Positions 1 through 10,086 of a DNA stretch of 60,797 nt are shown here, in pieces. Within the stretch, counting starts at the first letter, position 1. The number at the start of each line of letters is the position of its first letter. The position numbers and the translations under genes are program-made. The stretch is from Chlorobaculum sp. (GTDB lineage: Bacteria > Bacteroidota > Chlorobiia > Chlorobiales > Chlorobiaceae). Under the pieces are notes generated by a model that was not told the DNA's origin, searched no databases, and saw nothing but the letters and a program-made list of their open reading frames with translations. The DNA lies in contig JAAXXD010000004.1 of assembly GCA_013334655.1 (NCBI GenBank), positions 1 through 60,797 on the forward strand, read 5' to 3'.

Positions 1-668
1 GCCGGAGCGGCGAAAATGCCGTTGTCGGTGAAGAGCAGCGCGCCGTGCTCGCCCTTCTTGATGATGAGGGTTTTCGGTCCCATCTCGCGGATGATCCGCG
101 CGGATTTGACCAGGTTCGGATCGCCGGAGAGCAGGCGGGCCTCGCTGTCGTTGACGATGAATACGTCAACTCTTGCGAGTACTTTTTTCAGCTCTTCGGG
201 CTTGCCCTCGATCCAGAAGTTCATCGTGTCGCAAACGACCAGCTTCGGCGCGTCGATCTGGTCGAGCACCTTGAGCTGCAACTCGGGATCGATATTGCCG
301 AGGCAGACATACTTCGAATCGCGGTACTGCTGCGGCACGTGGGGATCGAACGCGGCGAAGACGTTCAACTGCGTGTCGAGCGTGTCGCGGGTGTTCATGT
401 CATAGTGGTATCGGCCCGCCCAGCGGAAGGTCTTGCCATCCTCGACCACCTGGATGCCCTTGGTGTCGATATTCTTGGCGTGGAGCAGGTCGAAGTGCTC
501 TTTGCCGAAATCGGAACCCACGACGCCGACCATTCTGATCGGCTCGTCGGTGAAGTAGCTCGCCGACAGGGCGATGTAGGTCGATGAGCCGCCGAGGGTG
601 CTGTCGGAACGGCCAAAGGGGGTTTCGATGTCGTCGAAAGCGAGGGATCCAATGACGAGAAGTGACAT
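1..668 (-). CDS. PfkB-family sugar/nucleoside kinase (3' part outside window)
   Basis: The protein reads from ATG at 668 and runs off the left edge, so about 222 N-terminal residues are visible. It starts MSLLVIGSLAFDDIETPFG and then shows the PfkB/ribokinase N-terminal glycine motif (LGGSSTYIALSASYF). A central stretch (VFIVNDSEARLLSG) matches the family's substrate/lid region. The C-terminal GAGD catalytic motif would lie beyond the window. The family phosphorylates sugars or nucleosides with ATP; the substrate cannot be told from this part. It lies 44 bases downstream of the GH13-like gene on the same strand, so the two probably form one transcript and may both act in carbohydrate metabolism (inference). 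Confidence 0.88.
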   Translation of the reverse strand, partial: MSLLVIGSLAFDDIETPFGRSDSTLGGSSTYIALSASYFTDEPIRMVGVVGSDFGKEHFDLLHAKNIDTKGIQVVEDGKTFRWAGRYHYDMNTRDTLDTQLNVFAAFDPHVPQQYRDSKYVCLGNIDPELQLKVLDQIDAPKLVVCDTMNFWIEGKPEELKKVLARVDVFIVNDSEARLLSGDPNLVKSARIIREMGPKTLIIKKGEHGALLFTDNGIFAAP

Positions 669-712
669 GATATGATGATTGAATAGGTTACTGGAAATGG
701 TCGAATCTGGAA

Positions 713-2638
713 TTACTCTTGTGCCGTATATGGCAGTTCGAAAAGAATGCACTCGCCGGGCGCGAAATCGCGCGTCAGCTTGTGGCCGGAGATGGTCAGC
801 TTCTGCCCGGAGATCAGCTCTTCGAGTTCCATCGATTCCTCTTCGAACTCCATCGTGGCTGCAACGGCGTTTTCGAAGTTGCTGTTACCGGCGAAGAGCA
901 GCGTTCTGCCGCCCGATTTGCGCATCACGGTGAGCAACGCCGGATCGGAGATGTAGGGCTGCACGATCGAACCGATCTCGCCGCATTGAACGAGATCGAG
1001 ATAATGGCTTCGGATGTCGATGATCCGGCGGATGTCGTCGCAGATCGGTTCGAGGCCGTTGGCCTGTTCCCAGTCGCAGGCGGCGGCGCTGAAGAGCGGC
1101 AGGCTCTCCGCCGGGAATCGCTGGCGGTCGTCGTCGGTGAAGTTCAGGCCGAGGTTGACCGGACGCCACTCGCAAATCTCCATGCCCGAGTGGATGAAGG
1201 GCATGGCCGGAAGCATCGCTCCGAGCGTGAAGAGGAAGAGCGCGCGGCGGCGTCCGGCTTCACGACCGGCAAGATTATGACACACTCGCGGCGTATTGTG
1301 ATTTTCGCCGGTAGCGAAAAACGGGATCGCCACACCGTTGCGGTTCAGAAAATTCAGCAGCCCCTTGATGTATTGCACGTCATGAATCACGAAAGGGAGC
1401 GAGCCGAGCACGGCGCTGAACCCCTCCTCCTTCAGTTTCGGCGACGGGTCGAAGTTCTCGTCCCAGAAGGCGAAATCCGCTTTGCTTTTGCGGGCTTCGG
1501 CGACGATTGCGGCTTTCAGCTCCGGTGGCAGGGCGTGGCCCATGTCGATCATCGCGCCGTCGATGCCGAACTCTTCGCGGCACCACGGAATGATGCCGGT
1601 GATCTTGCGCCAAAGCTCAATCGTGCGGAACTCCGGGCGTTCGAGCGCCTCGTCGTACATCCGTATCGTGTTGTAGGCGATGTAGTTGAAGCGCGGCGCG
1701 TCATGCAGCTTCAGATAGGTGACGTCGCTCCACGGCGGCTGACGGTCGTCCGGCGGCCAGTCGGCGAAGGCGCTGGCGATGATGCACTCGCCGCCATCCG
1801 CAGTTACGCCGTTGTAGCCAGCGTCGCCGGGCGTAATTTTCTCCGGTGTTGGCGCGAAGCGGCTTCGGTACGCCTCATCCGGCTCGGGAAGCTCGTGGAA
1901 TTCGTGCTTGTCCACCTGTTCATAAATCCGCGCGAGGGTGTCGTGGTCAAAGGCTGGAGGGCCGTAGCTTTGTAGGTCGTGATCTTTCCTGAGCCAGTAG
2001 AACCACTCCGGGTGTTGGCTGATCCAGTCGCTGTCGATCGACGCCGTGCGGAAGACAAACTCGAACACCACCCTCATGCCGAGGTGGTGCGCCGCTTCGA
2101 CCAGCGCCTTGAGCTGCGTCTCCACCGGCAGTTCGAGCGCCGGTTCGGAGAGCATCTCGTCGAGCTTGTAGTGATTTATGATCGCGTAGGGCGAGCCAAG
2201 CGTTCCTTTGCGGTTGACCCTGCCGATGCTGGTCAGCGGCAGCAGATGGAGCGTATCGACGCCCATCCGCTTGATGTATGGCAGCATGGCGATCGCCTTG
2301 AGCAGGGTGCCGGTTTCCCGGAATCCACCAGGCAGCGGTTCCGTGCCGATTTGTCCGTCACGGTTATGATCGAAAGCGGCGTTGTACCGGACGAAGAGGT
2401 TGTAGACGGTCGCCGAGGCGCTCCAGTTCTGGCCGTTACTGTCCGCCCGGCCCGGTTCGAGCGCGGGCGAAGCTATGATCGCGCTGACACTCTCGATGAA
2501 ATAGTCAAAGGGATCGACCATCGAAATGCCGGTTGCGCCCTCGCGCCAGAGATTCGGCACGGCGTACGGCTGCGCCGAGTGACGACTTTTTGCCGTCCTG
2601 AGCGATTCGAGGATGATGTCGAGGGTGGGTGTGGTCAA
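713..2638 (-). CDS. GH13 alpha-amylase-superfamily protein with degenerate active site
   Basis: 641 residues. The glycoside hydrolase 13 fold is recognisable from a barrel stretch near residue 120 ([14 protein letters not shown]), HPEWF after strand 3, and equivalents of conserved regions II-IV. Region II reads [12 protein letters not shown] (candidate nucleophile D365) but lacks the usual Arg two residues earlier. Region III reads FWDENFD (candidate acid/base E394). Region IV reads GENHNTPR, with Asn448 where the transition-state Asp of NHD is expected. Region I also lacks the usual DxVxNH. The overall look is closer to GlgE/maltosyltransferase-like members than to classic amylases. It may act on glycogen or a maltose phosphate, or may be non-catalytic. 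It is divergent from truA across 99 bases and precedes the PfkB kinase. Confidence 0.8.
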   Translation of the reverse strand: MTTPTLDIILESLRTAKSRHSAQPYAVPNLWREGATGISMVDPFDYFIESVSAIIASPALEPGRADSNGQNWSASATVYNLFVRYNAAFDHNRDGQIGTEPLPGGFRETGTLLKAIAMLPYIKRMGVDTLHLLPLTSIGRVNRKGTLGSPYAIINHYKLDEMLSEPALELPVETQLKALVEAAHHLGMRVVFEFVFRTASIDSDWISQHPEWFYWLRKDHDLQSYGPPAFDHDTLARIYEQVDKHEFHELPEPDEAYRSRFAPTPEKITPGDAGYNGVTADGGECIIASAFADWPPDDRQPPWSDVTYLKLHDAPRFNYIAYNTIRMYDEALERPEFRTIELWRKITGIIPWCREEFGIDGAMIDMGHALPPELKAAIVAEARKSKADFAFWDENFDPSPKLKEEGFSAVLGSLPFVIHDVQYIKGLLNFLNRNGVAIPFFATGENHNTPRVCHNLAGREAGRRRALFLFTLGAMLPAMPFIHSGMEICEWRPVNLGLNFTDDDRQRFPAESLPLFSAAACDWEQANGLEPICDDIRRIIDIRSHYLDLVQCGEIGSIVQPYISDPALLTVMRKSGGRTLLFAGNSNFENAVAATMEFEEESMELEELISGQKLTISGHKLTRDFAPGECILFELPYTAQE

Positions 2639-2737
2639 TCTGCTGGTATTTTGGATCGATAGAGGCGAAAAATCAGGCTAAAGATAATTATTATCGGGAA
2701 AAGTTAAGCAGAACCATTACAAGGCATTTGCGAAGAG

Positions 2738-3484
2738 ATGACAGAAGGGGCGAGAACCATCAGGATGGAGATCGAGTACGACGGGACAAGCTTTTGCGGC
2801 TGGCAGCGGCAGTCCGGCGCATTGCCGACGGTGCAGGGCGCAATCGAAGCGGCGCTCGGCAGGATCACACAGGAGAAGATCGGCATCATCGGCGCGGGCA
2901 GAACAGACAAAGGGGTGCACGCTCGCGGGCAGGTGGTGAGTTTTTCCACCGATTCGGCGATGGAGCTTGGCCGCCTGAAGCACTCGTGCAACTCCCTGCT
3001 GCCCGGCGCGATCCGCATCACCGCCATGAGGCAGGTTCCCGAGAGCTTCCACGCCCGCTTCAGCGCCACGTCGCGCGAGTACCGCTACTTCCTGCTCGAA
3101 CGCCCGTCGGCCATCGACAGCCGTTTCGCGGGGTGCTGCTACGGCAAACCCGATGCCGCCGCAATGAATCGTCTGGCGGCGATGCTGCACGGCACCCACG
3201 ATTTCGCGGCCTTCTCGAAGGAGGATTCCGATCAGCAGGGGAGTCTCTGCACCATCAAGCTTGCCCGCTGGTATCGCTCTGGCTGCTTCCACATCTTCCA
3301 GATCGAGGCAAACCGCTTCCTCCGCAGCATGGTGCGCTTTCTGGTGGCCGGGATGATTGAGGCCGGGATGGGCCGCCTCGGCGAAGAGGAGTTCGCAATG
3401 ATGCTCCAGAGCGGCCACCGTCTGCCAAATCTGAAACCAGCCGATGCCGCGGGGCTGTTCCTCTGGAGGGTCAGGTACAGGTAA
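2738..3484 (+). CDS. truA: tRNA pseudouridine(38-40) synthase TruA
   Basis: 248 residues, normal family length. N-terminal IEYDGTSFCGWQRQ and the catalytic motif GAGRTDKGVHARGQVVSF, containing the nucleophilic Asp, identify TruA, which isomerises uridines 38-40 in the tRNA anticodon arm. Further family stretches are SFHARFSATSREYRY and NRFLRSMVRFLVAGM. The ATG at 2738 is used; a second in-frame ATG at 2765 (MEIEYDG) is also possible and would remove nine residues. Confidence 0.95.
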   Translation: MTEGARTIRMEIEYDGTSFCGWQRQSGALPTVQGAIEAALGRITQEKIGIIGAGRTDKGVHARGQVVSFSTDSAMELGRLKHSCNSLLPGAIRITAMRQVPESFHARFSATSREYRYFLLERPSAIDSRFAGCCYGKPDAAAMNRLAAMLHGTHDFAAFSKEDSDQQGSLCTIKLARWYRSGCFHIFQIEANRFLRSMVRFLVAGMIEAGMGRLGEEEFAMMLQSGHRLPNLKPADAAGLFLWRVRYR

Positions 3485-3711
3485 TGGATAATGCAGGGCA
3501 AGCGGTTTTCCCAATCGTCTCAACTGTCCGATAAGTCCAATCGGCATCAGTCATTAGCAGTCTTTTCGGAAGCCTCTTGCAGCACGCCATTTAAGCGCTT
3601 TCTTCGACGCGCCTTGTATTAATCGTCTGGTCTGGTTAAGTTACCAGCTCATATTTTTGTTTCGAACCCGAGGATGCCAGCGCAACCTCACCTGTTAACC
3701 CGGCCCGGCTT

Positions 3712-5178
3712 GTGAAAAGCTTTTTACCGTTCAGGCTCTTTTTTATCAGCCTACTCATGCAGGTCGCCCTCCTTACGTCCGTATCGTTCGGCGAGGAGCC
3801 TGACAGCACTTCGACCGCGAAAACCTCCCGTGTTTCGGAGATGCTCGACAGCTTGATGACCAACACCTATTTGCAGGATGACCGCTTTTCTTCCGGTGAA
3901 AAAAGCGGCGCTTTCGAGTATCTCCCCAAAGAGTTCATTCCCCAGTTCAGCGACTCGGTTTACTCATCCAGAATTGCCTCGCTTGCCAGTAAAAGCCGGT
4001 TCAATCTGGTGTACAACGAGCATGTGAAGGGCTTTATTCGCGTCTATGCCGTGGACAAGCGGAAGTTTGTCTCCAAAGTTCTCGGACTGACCAAAATCTA
4101 CTTCCCGTTGTTCGAAGAGAAATTTCGCGAGTACAACATTCCCGATGAGATGAAGTATCTCCCTGTCGTGGAGTCCGCGCTGAACCCCACGGCGGTTTCA
4201 CGTGCTGGCGCACGCGGTCTCTGGCAATTCATGAGTGGCACGGGGAAGATGTATGGTCTGCAATCCTCATCGTTTATCGAGGATCGCTACGATCCGAACA
4301 AGGCGACCGTCGCGGCGTGCGAGCATCTGCGCGACCTGCACGATATGTTTGGCGACTGGTTCCTCGCGCTCGCGGCTTACAATGCCGGAGCCGGAACGGT
4401 GCAGCGAGCAATCCGGCAATCGGGCGGCGCGCATGATTACTGGGAGATATGGCCCTACCTCCCGCAGGAGACGCGGGGTTACGTGCCTGCTTTCATCGCG
4501 GTGACCTATGTCATGAACTATTACCGCGAGCACAATATCCGTCCCGCGCAGCCCGGCTATCTCTATTCGGAAACCGCAAGGGTGCCGGTGAGGGATGCGC
4601 TCACCTTCGATCAGCTCAACGAGGCGCTTGGCGTACCGATGGCGGATATCAAATTCCTTAATCCGCAGTACAAGGCGGGTCTCATACCGGCTCCCGATTT
4701 GACGCCCAACATGCTCCGCTTGCCGAAACAGTACATCCAGGCGTTCCAGAATAAAGAGCGAGACATTTATGCATACAAGCCCGAGTTGGTGGCTGAAAAG
4801 GCACGTCTTTATACCATGGTGCGCGAGGTCGAACGCCAGGATGAGGTGGTGAGTGGTGGCCGCGGCAAGAAGGTGTATGTCGCCAAAAGAGGGGAGACGC
4901 TTGCCAGAGTCGCCCGGAAATATGGCGTTTCCGTCAGCCAGCTTATCGACTGGAACGATCTGAAAAGCTCGCGTTTGAAGCCGGGCCAGAAGCTGGTGGT
5001 GTTCAAGGTGATCAAGGAGCGCGGATCAAAGGGGGCTACCGCCGCGAAACTCAGGGCAAAAAAAGGAAAGGTGAAGGAGAGGGCGCTCAAGGCGTCGGGC
5101 AAAGGCAAGTCAGTCAGGAAGGGTAAGGCTGACAAGAAAGTCAGTAAAAAGAGCGCCGTGAAAAAGCGCCGCAGATAG
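3712..5178 (+). CDS. mltD: Membrane-bound lytic murein transglycosylase D-like protein with LysM and basic tail
   Basis: 488 residues from a GTG start. Residues 1-27 form a Sec signal peptide. A Slt/MltD lysozyme-like domain follows (residues about 130-290): the catalytic Glu lies in YLPVVESALNP, followed by SRAGARGLWQFMSGTGKMYG and the ALAAYNAG motif. A LysM peptidoglycan-binding repeat covers about residues 384-430 (YVAKRGETLARVARKYGVS). The last 50 or so residues are almost all Lys, Arg, Ala, Gly and Ser. The enzyme cleaves glycan strands to 1,6-anhydro-muropeptides in the periplasm. Only one LysM is seen, fewer than in some MltD proteins. The gene stands alone, with long spacers on both sides. 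Confidence 0.9.
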   Translation: MKSFLPFRLFFISLLMQVALLTSVSFGEEPDSTSTAKTSRVSEMLDSLMTNTYLQDDRFSSGEKSGAFEYLPKEFIPQFSDSVYSSRIASLASKSRFNLVYNEHVKGFIRVYAVDKRKFVSKVLGLTKIYFPLFEEKFREYNIPDEMKYLPVVESALNPTAVSRAGARGLWQFMSGTGKMYGLQSSSFIEDRYDPNKATVAACEHLRDLHDMFGDWFLALAAYNAGAGTVQRAIRQSGGAHDYWEIWPYLPQETRGYVPAFIAVTYVMNYYREHNIRPAQPGYLYSETARVPVRDALTFDQLNEALGVPMADIKFLNPQYKAGLIPAPDLTPNMLRLPKQYIQAFQNKERDIYAYKPELVAEKARLYTMVREVERQDEVVSGGRGKKVYVAKRGETLARVARKYGVSVSQLIDWNDLKSSRLKPGQKLVVFKVIKERGSKGATAAKLRAKKGKVKERALKASGKGKSVRKGKADKKVSKKSAVKKRRR

Positions 5179-5390
5179 CATTGTCAACGGTTTGGTTCAT
5201 GACCCGTCCGGCAGTTTCTCTCGATAAACTAACGCTGTTAAATCTGCGATAGTTTAACAGTTGTTCTTCTTGTCATTGAAGTTTTTTTTTATCTTAAGCA
5301 TTCAATTTTCGCGCGCACCGTTTGTAACAGTAGTTTTCTGTGATACGGCCAGTTTCTTCAACCACCAACAAAGGGTATTTAACACAGCGT

Positions 5391-6578
5391 ATGCGTAATA
5401 TCATCTTCACCGGTAAGGGAGGCGTCGGCAAGACTTCAGTTGCTGCGGCAACAGCCTTGAGAGCAGCAGACATGGGGTACAAGACCCTCATTATGTCTAC
5501 CGACCCGGCTCACAGCCTTGGTGACTCTCTCGACATAGAACTCGGCCCATCGCCCGTCAAGGTTGCTGAAAACCTCTGGGGTCAGGAGGTCAGCGTTTTC
5601 GGCGATCTCAACCTCAACTGGGACGTCGTCAGGGAGCACTTCGCTCACCTGATGGCTTCGCGCGGCATCGAAGGCGTTTACGCCGAAGAGATGGGCGTGC
5701 TTCCCGGCATGGAAGAGCTTTTTTCGCTCTCCTACATCAAACGCTACAACGAAGAGCAGAAAGATTTCGATCTTCTCGTCGTTGACTGCGCTCCGACTGG
5801 CGAAACGCTCCGCCTGCTTTCGCTGCCGGAAACCTTCGGCTGGTTCATCAAGATGATTCGTAACATCGAGAAGTACATGGTCAAGCCGATGATTCGCCCG
5901 CTCTCCAAAAAGGTCAAGAAGCTCGACGATTTCGTGGCTCCCGAAGAGGTCTACGAAAAGGTTGACAATCTTTTCTCCTCGACCGAGGGCATCATCGACC
6001 TGCTTGCCGATGGTTCCAAGACCACCATGCGCCTCGTGATGAACCCCGAGAAGATGGTCATCAAGGAGTCTATGCGCGCATTGACCTACCTGAACCTCTA
6101 CGGCATCACAGTTGACAGGATCACCATCAACCGTGTCATGCCCGACCAGAGCCCCGACCCGTACTTCCAGCAGTGGCGTGCCATCCAGCAGAAGTATATC
6201 GACCAGATCAACAGCGCGTTCGCTCCGATTCCGGTTGCCGAAGTGCCGCTCTTCAACAACGAGGTGGTCGGTCTCGAAATGCTTCGCAAGGTCGGCGAGA
6301 AGGTTTACGGCAACGAGAACCCGCTCGATATCTTCTTCAAGGAGGATCCGATCAACATCAACAAGGTCTCGGACGGCCACTACAAGGTTCGCGTCAAGCT
6401 GCCTTTCATGGAGAGCATGGGTCTGGAGCCGAAGATCATGAAGCTTGGCGACGACCTCACCATCCGTATCGGCGACTACCAGAAGATCGTGGCGCTGCCG
6501 ATCTTCCTTGCCGGCATGGAGTCTACCGGCGCTTCGTTCGATAGCGGCTGGCTGAGCATCGACTTTACCAAGGAGTAA
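5391..6578 (+). CDS. ArsA/Get3-like ATPase with C-terminal HSP20-like domain
   Basis: The ATG at 5391 ([15 protein letters not shown]) puts the deviant Walker A P-loop at the very N-terminus as usual for this family, so the upstream GTG at 5340 is not used. 395 residues. The switch/ADP-binding signature is [13 protein letters not shown], and [14 protein letters not shown] is the second conserved block. The CxxC of eukaryotic Get3 is not seen. The last 70-80 residues ([12 protein letters not shown] and following) resemble the HSP20/alpha-crystallin-like domain appended to bacterial ArsA paralogues. A role in client or membrane-protein targeting rather than arsenite export is likely, because no arsB or arsR is nearby (inference). 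A strong hairpin terminator follows. Confidence 0.88.
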   Translation: MRNIIFTGKGGVGKTSVAAATALRAADMGYKTLIMSTDPAHSLGDSLDIELGPSPVKVAENLWGQEVSVFGDLNLNWDVVREHFAHLMASRGIEGVYAEEMGVLPGMEELFSLSYIKRYNEEQKDFDLLVVDCAPTGETLRLLSLPETFGWFIKMIRNIEKYMVKPMIRPLSKKVKKLDDFVAPEEVYEKVDNLFSSTEGIIDLLADGSKTTMRLVMNPEKMVIKESMRALTYLNLYGITVDRITINRVMPDQSPDPYFQQWRAIQQKYIDQINSAFAPIPVAEVPLFNNEVVGLEMLRKVGEKVYGNENPLDIFFKEDPININKVSDGHYKVRVKLPFMESMGLEPKIMKLGDDLTIRIGDYQKIVALPIFLAGMESTGASFDSGWLSIDFTKE

Positions 6579-6609
6579 GTCGCTCCTTTCTTTCATACCT
6601 TTTTGGAGG

Positions 6610-6650
6610 AACAGGAGAACCTGCCAGCGTGGCAGGTTTTCCTGTTTGTA
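6610..6650 (+). terminator. Rho-independent terminator after the ArsA-like gene
   Basis: A 17-bp stem (6610-6626 with 6630-6646, one G-T wobble) around a GCG loop, 31 bases after the stop codon. The right arm contains a TTTT run, but the T tract after the stem is short. Confidence 0.75.
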
Positions 6651-6759
6651 GGCTTGCCGGAGCATCGAGGAATTTACTGCTCATGGTTCCGGTTATTCTG
6701 GTTGTTTTATTATCTTCCTACACATTGTGTATAATTGACGATTTTTCTGACTACTACGA

Positions 6760-7821
6760 ATGCAACAGTTACAGGATTTACGAGTTTCAAGAATCATCAG
6801 ACTGAGTTCACCGAGGGCGCTGAAAGAAAAGCTGCCTGTTACGGAGCATATAGCCGATACGGTTTGTCAGGCAAGGCGTGAGGTCGAGGATATTCTGACC
6901 GGCAAGGACAGCCGCATGCTCGTCATCGTTGGCCCTTGTTCGATCCATGATATCAAGGCCGCGCGTGAGTATGCCTCGCGCCTTCTCGCTTTGCGCAGGG
7001 AGCTGGAGCAGGAGTTCTGCATCATCATGCGGGTCTATTTCGAGAAACCGCGCACGACCATCGGCTGGAAGGGGTTCATCAACGATCCGCATCTGAACGA
7101 CACTTACGACATCGAGCATGGTCTGTTCCATGCCCGCAAGCTACTCATCGAGCTGAACGAGATGGGGCTTCCGGCGGCGACGGAGTTTCTCGATCCGATC
7201 TCTCCTCAATATGTGGCCGACCTCATCAGTTGGGCGGCTATCGGAGCGCGCACCATCGAGTCGCAGACGCACCGCCAGATGGCCAGCGGCCTGTCGATGC
7301 CGGTGGGCTTCAAGAACGCGACCGACGGACGCCTCCAGGTGGCCATCGACGCCATCCGCTCGGCCATGCATCAGCACAGTTTTCTCGGCATCGATCAGGA
7401 TGGGCACAGCAGCGTCATCACGACCAAGGGCAATCCATTCGGGCATCTCGTGCTGCGTGGTGGCTCGAACAAGACAAACTACGACGCAGACAGCATCGCC
7501 CAAGCCGAAAAGCAGCTTCGCAAAGCCGAGCTGACGGAGCACTTGCTGGTCGATTGCAGCCACGCCAATTCCGGCAAGAAGTTCAGCAATCAGCTCAAGG
7601 TGTGGCAGGATATTCTCGCCCAGAAGGAGAAAGGCAACAAGTGCATCGCGGGTGTTATGATTGAGAGCAACATCTGCTCTGGGAATCAGCCTTTCCCGGT
7701 GAAGCCGGAAGAGCTGCAATACGGCGTTTCGATCACCGACGAGTGCGTCTCGTGGGACGAGACCGAGAAGATGCTTCGCGATGGCGCGGAGTTCATGAAG
7801 CAGGTGCGCTCGAAGGCGTGA
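6760..7821 (+). CDS. aroG: 3-deoxy-7-phosphoheptulonate (DAHP) synthase, class I
   Basis: 353 residues, as in E. coli AroG/AroF/AroH. It condenses phosphoenolpyruvate with erythrose 4-phosphate, the first step of the shikimate pathway. Seen: VGPCSIHD with the metal-binding Cys60, [15 protein letters not shown] for PEP binding, [21 protein letters not shown], and [13 protein letters not shown] near the C-terminus. No tryptophan-attenuator-like leader was noticed. The small DUF2892 membrane protein starts 49 bases downstream. aroQ, another shikimate-pathway gene, lies separately at 31.4 kb. Confidence 0.95.
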   Translation: MQQLQDLRVSRIIRLSSPRALKEKLPVTEHIADTVCQARREVEDILTGKDSRMLVIVGPCSIHDIKAAREYASRLLALRRELEQEFCIIMRVYFEKPRTTIGWKGFINDPHLNDTYDIEHGLFHARKLLIELNEMGLPAATEFLDPISPQYVADLISWAAIGARTIESQTHRQMASGLSMPVGFKNATDGRLQVAIDAIRSAMHQHSFLGIDQDGHSSVITTKGNPFGHLVLRGGSNKTNYDADSIAQAEKQLRKAELTEHLLVDCSHANSGKKFSNQLKVWQDILAQKEKGNKCIAGVMIESNICSGNQPFPVKPEELQYGVSITDECVSWDETEKMLRDGAEFMKQVRSKA

Positions 7822-7870
7822 TTGCCGGAGCTTCGGAGATCAACATCAACCAAAACTATTTCGTACAGCT

Positions 7871-8074
7871 ATGAACATCGACAGAGTTGTCTATGCGGTC
7901 GCGGGATTTTTCGTTCTTTCCAGCGTTCTGCTTTCCATCTATCACAATCAGAACTGGCTCTGGTTTACCGGTTTTGTCGGACTGAACCTGTTCCAGGCGT
8001 CTTTCACCGGCTTTTGTCCTCTGGCCAAGATTCTGAAGGCGGCTGGCGTCAAACCGGGTCATGCGTTTGAATGA
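7871..8074 (+). CDS. DUF2892 (YgaP-like) small inner-membrane protein
   Basis: 67 residues with two hydrophobic segments (about 6-25 and 29-47). The pattern, two helices ending in [15 protein letters not shown], is that of the DUF2892/YgaP transmembrane domain. In other bacteria this domain occurs alone or fused to rhodanese domains; no rhodanese is seen here. The Cys in GFCPL is conserved in the family. It may be co-transcribed with the DAHP synthase gene. Function unknown. Confidence 0.82.
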   Translation: MNIDRVVYAVAGFFVLSSVLLSIYHNQNWLWFTGFVGLNLFQASFTGFCPLAKILKAAGVKPGHAFE

Positions 8075-8152
8075 TCTTTATCAGGCGGCAAGAATCTCTT
8101 TTCGCAAAGTCACTCTTGCCGCTTGATCCACCCCAATATTCCATCCACCATC

Positions 8153-9286
8153 ATGAGCATTGAAATCAGGCGGGTCAATACCACGCAGGAGCGCAAACAG
8201 TTCATCAAGTTTGCTTGGAAAGTGTACCGAAAAGACCCGAAACTCGACAGGAACTGGGTGCCGCCGGTGATTTCGGACTACATGAAGACGCTCGATACCG
8301 AAAAGTATCCGCTGTACGACCACGCCGATCTGGCGATGTTCACGGCGTGGAAGGATGGCGCGATGGCAGGCACGATCGCCGCGATCCAGAACCGCCGCCA
8401 CAACGAGGTTCATCACGACAAGGTGGGCTTCTGGGGATTCTTCGAGTGCGTGAACGATCAGAAGGTGGCCGACGCGCTTTTTGAGGCCGCCGCCATGTGG
8501 CTCAAGAGCAAGGGACTTGACACGATGCGCGGGCCGGTCAGCCCATCGATGAACGACCAGTGCGGCATGTTGACCAAAGGTTTCGACAGCCCGCCGGTCT
8601 TCCTGATGCTCTATAACCCGCACTACTACAACGAGTTGTGCCTGAACAACGGGCAAAAGGTGGGGCAGGAGCTGCTGGCGTGGTACATCAACCAGAAGAT
8701 GATCGACATTTCCCGCCTGAGCAAAATCGCCCAGCATGTGCTGAAACGGGAGGAGCTGACCGTTCGCGACATGGATATGAAAAACTTCGACAGCGAGGTT
8801 GAAAAGATTCGCGACATTTACAACAAGGCGTGGGAGAAGAACTGGGGGTTCGTGCCCATGACCGACAAGGAGTTCGATTTTCTCGCCCAGAGCCTCAAGC
8901 CGCTCGCCGATCCGCACTTCATCTACTTTGTCGAGGACAAAAACGGCAAAACCATCGGCTTTTCGCTGACGCTGCCCGACATCAACCAGGCGCTGAAACA
9001 TGTCAATGGCAATCCTTTCACGCCGTGGGGACTGGCGAAATATCTCTGGTACAAGCGTAATATTTCAATGTTCCGAACCATCACGATGGGTGTGCTGCCG
9101 GAGTATCGCAACAAGGGGATCGACAGCATCATGAATGCGAGGATTTCGGAACACGGCGGTAAATACGGCCTGTTCGCCAGCGAGATGAGCTGGGTGCTCA
9201 AGTCCAATGAAGCGATGAGCAAGCTCGCCAAAGTGATCGGTGGCGACCCTTACAAGGAGTACGTCATCTACGAAAAGGCGATTTGA
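8153..9286 (+). CDS. GNAT-like N-acetyltransferase, uncharacterised (YghO-like)
   Basis: 377 residues from ATG 8153 (MSIEIRRVNTTQERKQF); an upstream in-frame TTG at 8123 lacks support. The N-terminal half has WVPPVISDYMKTLD and RRHNEVHHDKVGFWGFFEC. The C-terminal half has a GNAT-like acetyl-CoA-binding loop (MGVLPEYRNKGIDSIM). Related long GNAT-type proteins are widespread and lack an assigned substrate. It converges on the porin gene, and the two share one palindromic terminator. Confidence 0.75.
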   Translation: MSIEIRRVNTTQERKQFIKFAWKVYRKDPKLDRNWVPPVISDYMKTLDTEKYPLYDHADLAMFTAWKDGAMAGTIAAIQNRRHNEVHHDKVGFWGFFECVNDQKVADALFEAAAMWLKSKGLDTMRGPVSPSMNDQCGMLTKGFDSPPVFLMLYNPHYYNELCLNNGQKVGQELLAWYINQKMIDISRLSKIAQHVLKREELTVRDMDMKNFDSEVEKIRDIYNKAWEKNWGFVPMTDKEFDFLAQSLKPLADPHFIYFVEDKNGKTIGFSLTLPDINQALKHVNGNPFTPWGLAKYLWYKRNISMFRTITMGVLPEYRNKGIDSIMNARISEHGGKYGLFASEMSWVLKSNEAMSKLAKVIGGDPYKEYVIYEKAI

Positions 9287-9338
9287 GAAGCGTTGGAGTT
9301 CTGTCTTGACGTTAAGGACAGATTGGACGGGATCGATA

Positions 9339-9372
9339 AACGAAAAAGGAGCCAGATGGCTCCTTTTTCGTT
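9339..9372. terminator. Bidirectional terminator between the GNAT and porin genes
   Basis: Perfect 15-bp inverted repeat (9339-9353 and 9358-9372) with a 4-base loop. The stem has AAAAA on one side and TTTTT on the other, so it can terminate both converging transcripts. Confidence 0.88.
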
Positions 9373-9396
9373 AACCTAACAAAGAACACTCCACAC

Positions 9397-10086
9397 TCAG
9401 AACGATGCCATGAACACCAGAGAGGAAGCTTCCTTGTCTGGATTGTAGATGGCAGAAGCGGTATAGCGATCTTTGGCGACGGAGATACCGGTATTGACCA
9501 GAGCGAGTTTGTCGCTTTTCTCACCTGCAAAATCGCCATAGTAATCTTCGCTGCCAACGCCGGCAACCGCTTTGGCGGTGTAGCCATCCTTGTTGTAGAA
9601 CTGGTAGCTGGCTTCGCAGTACAGGGCGTTTTTATAATCGTTGCCACCGACAAAGACGCCCGCCATCAGCCCGACGTTATCCTTGCTGTAGCTGGCGCTG
9701 ACTTCAACGGTATTGGCTCCGTCCGCTCTGAAATCGAAAAGGCCGCCGTTATCGCGATTATCGTTAGCAGGATCGTTATTGTAGTCGGTAACGGCAATGG
9801 TGACTGGTCCGATCGGCATGCTGACGGTCAGATCGACTTCTTTGTAGCGAGTGCCGTTGTCCTCGTTCAGGCCATAAGAACCCCATGCACTGATGGCGAG
9901 GCCGCTTTTACAGGTGTAGGAGAGAGTCGGCTGGACGTTTACTGAGTTATCCAGTTCGCTACCCCTCCAGACATAGCTGCTGACGACATCCGCGCCGATC
10001 TTGAAACCCTCAGCATTTGCATTGCTCGGGCCGAAACCAGCGAACAGTACTGCGGCGAGGGCAATCAGTTTTGCTGTCTTTTTCAT
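9397..10086 (-). CDS. TorF-family putative porin (outer-membrane beta-barrel)
   Basis: 229 residues. The signal peptide (residues 1-25) ends at ANAEG. The mature part begins FKIGADVVSSYVWRGSELD and continues with alternating short beta strands (GLAISAWGSYGL, YKEVDLTVSMPIGPV), ending in VFMASF with the C-terminal Phe typical of outer-membrane barrels. This matches the TorF/Gcw_chp family. A clear Shine-Dalgarno (AAGGAGTG) lies 8 bases before the ATG. A long AT-rich upstream region suggests its own regulated promoter. The substrate is unknown. Confidence 0.85.
   Translation of the reverse strand: MKKTAKLIALAAVLFAGFGPSNANAEGFKIGADVVSSYVWRGSELDNSVNVQPTLSYTCKSGLAISAWGSYGLNEDNGTRYKEVDLTVSMPIGPVTIAVTDYNNDPANDNRDNGGLFDFRADGANTVEVSASYSKDNVGLMAGVFVGGNDYKNALYCEASYQFYNKDGYTAKAVAGVGSEDYYGDFAGEKSDKLALVNTGISVAKDRYTASAIYNPDKEASSLVFMASF

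Noticed and set aside
719-2662. Two long plus-strand frames opposite the GH13-like gene.
   Set aside because: No motif, and both lie antisense to a protein with clear GH13 regions.
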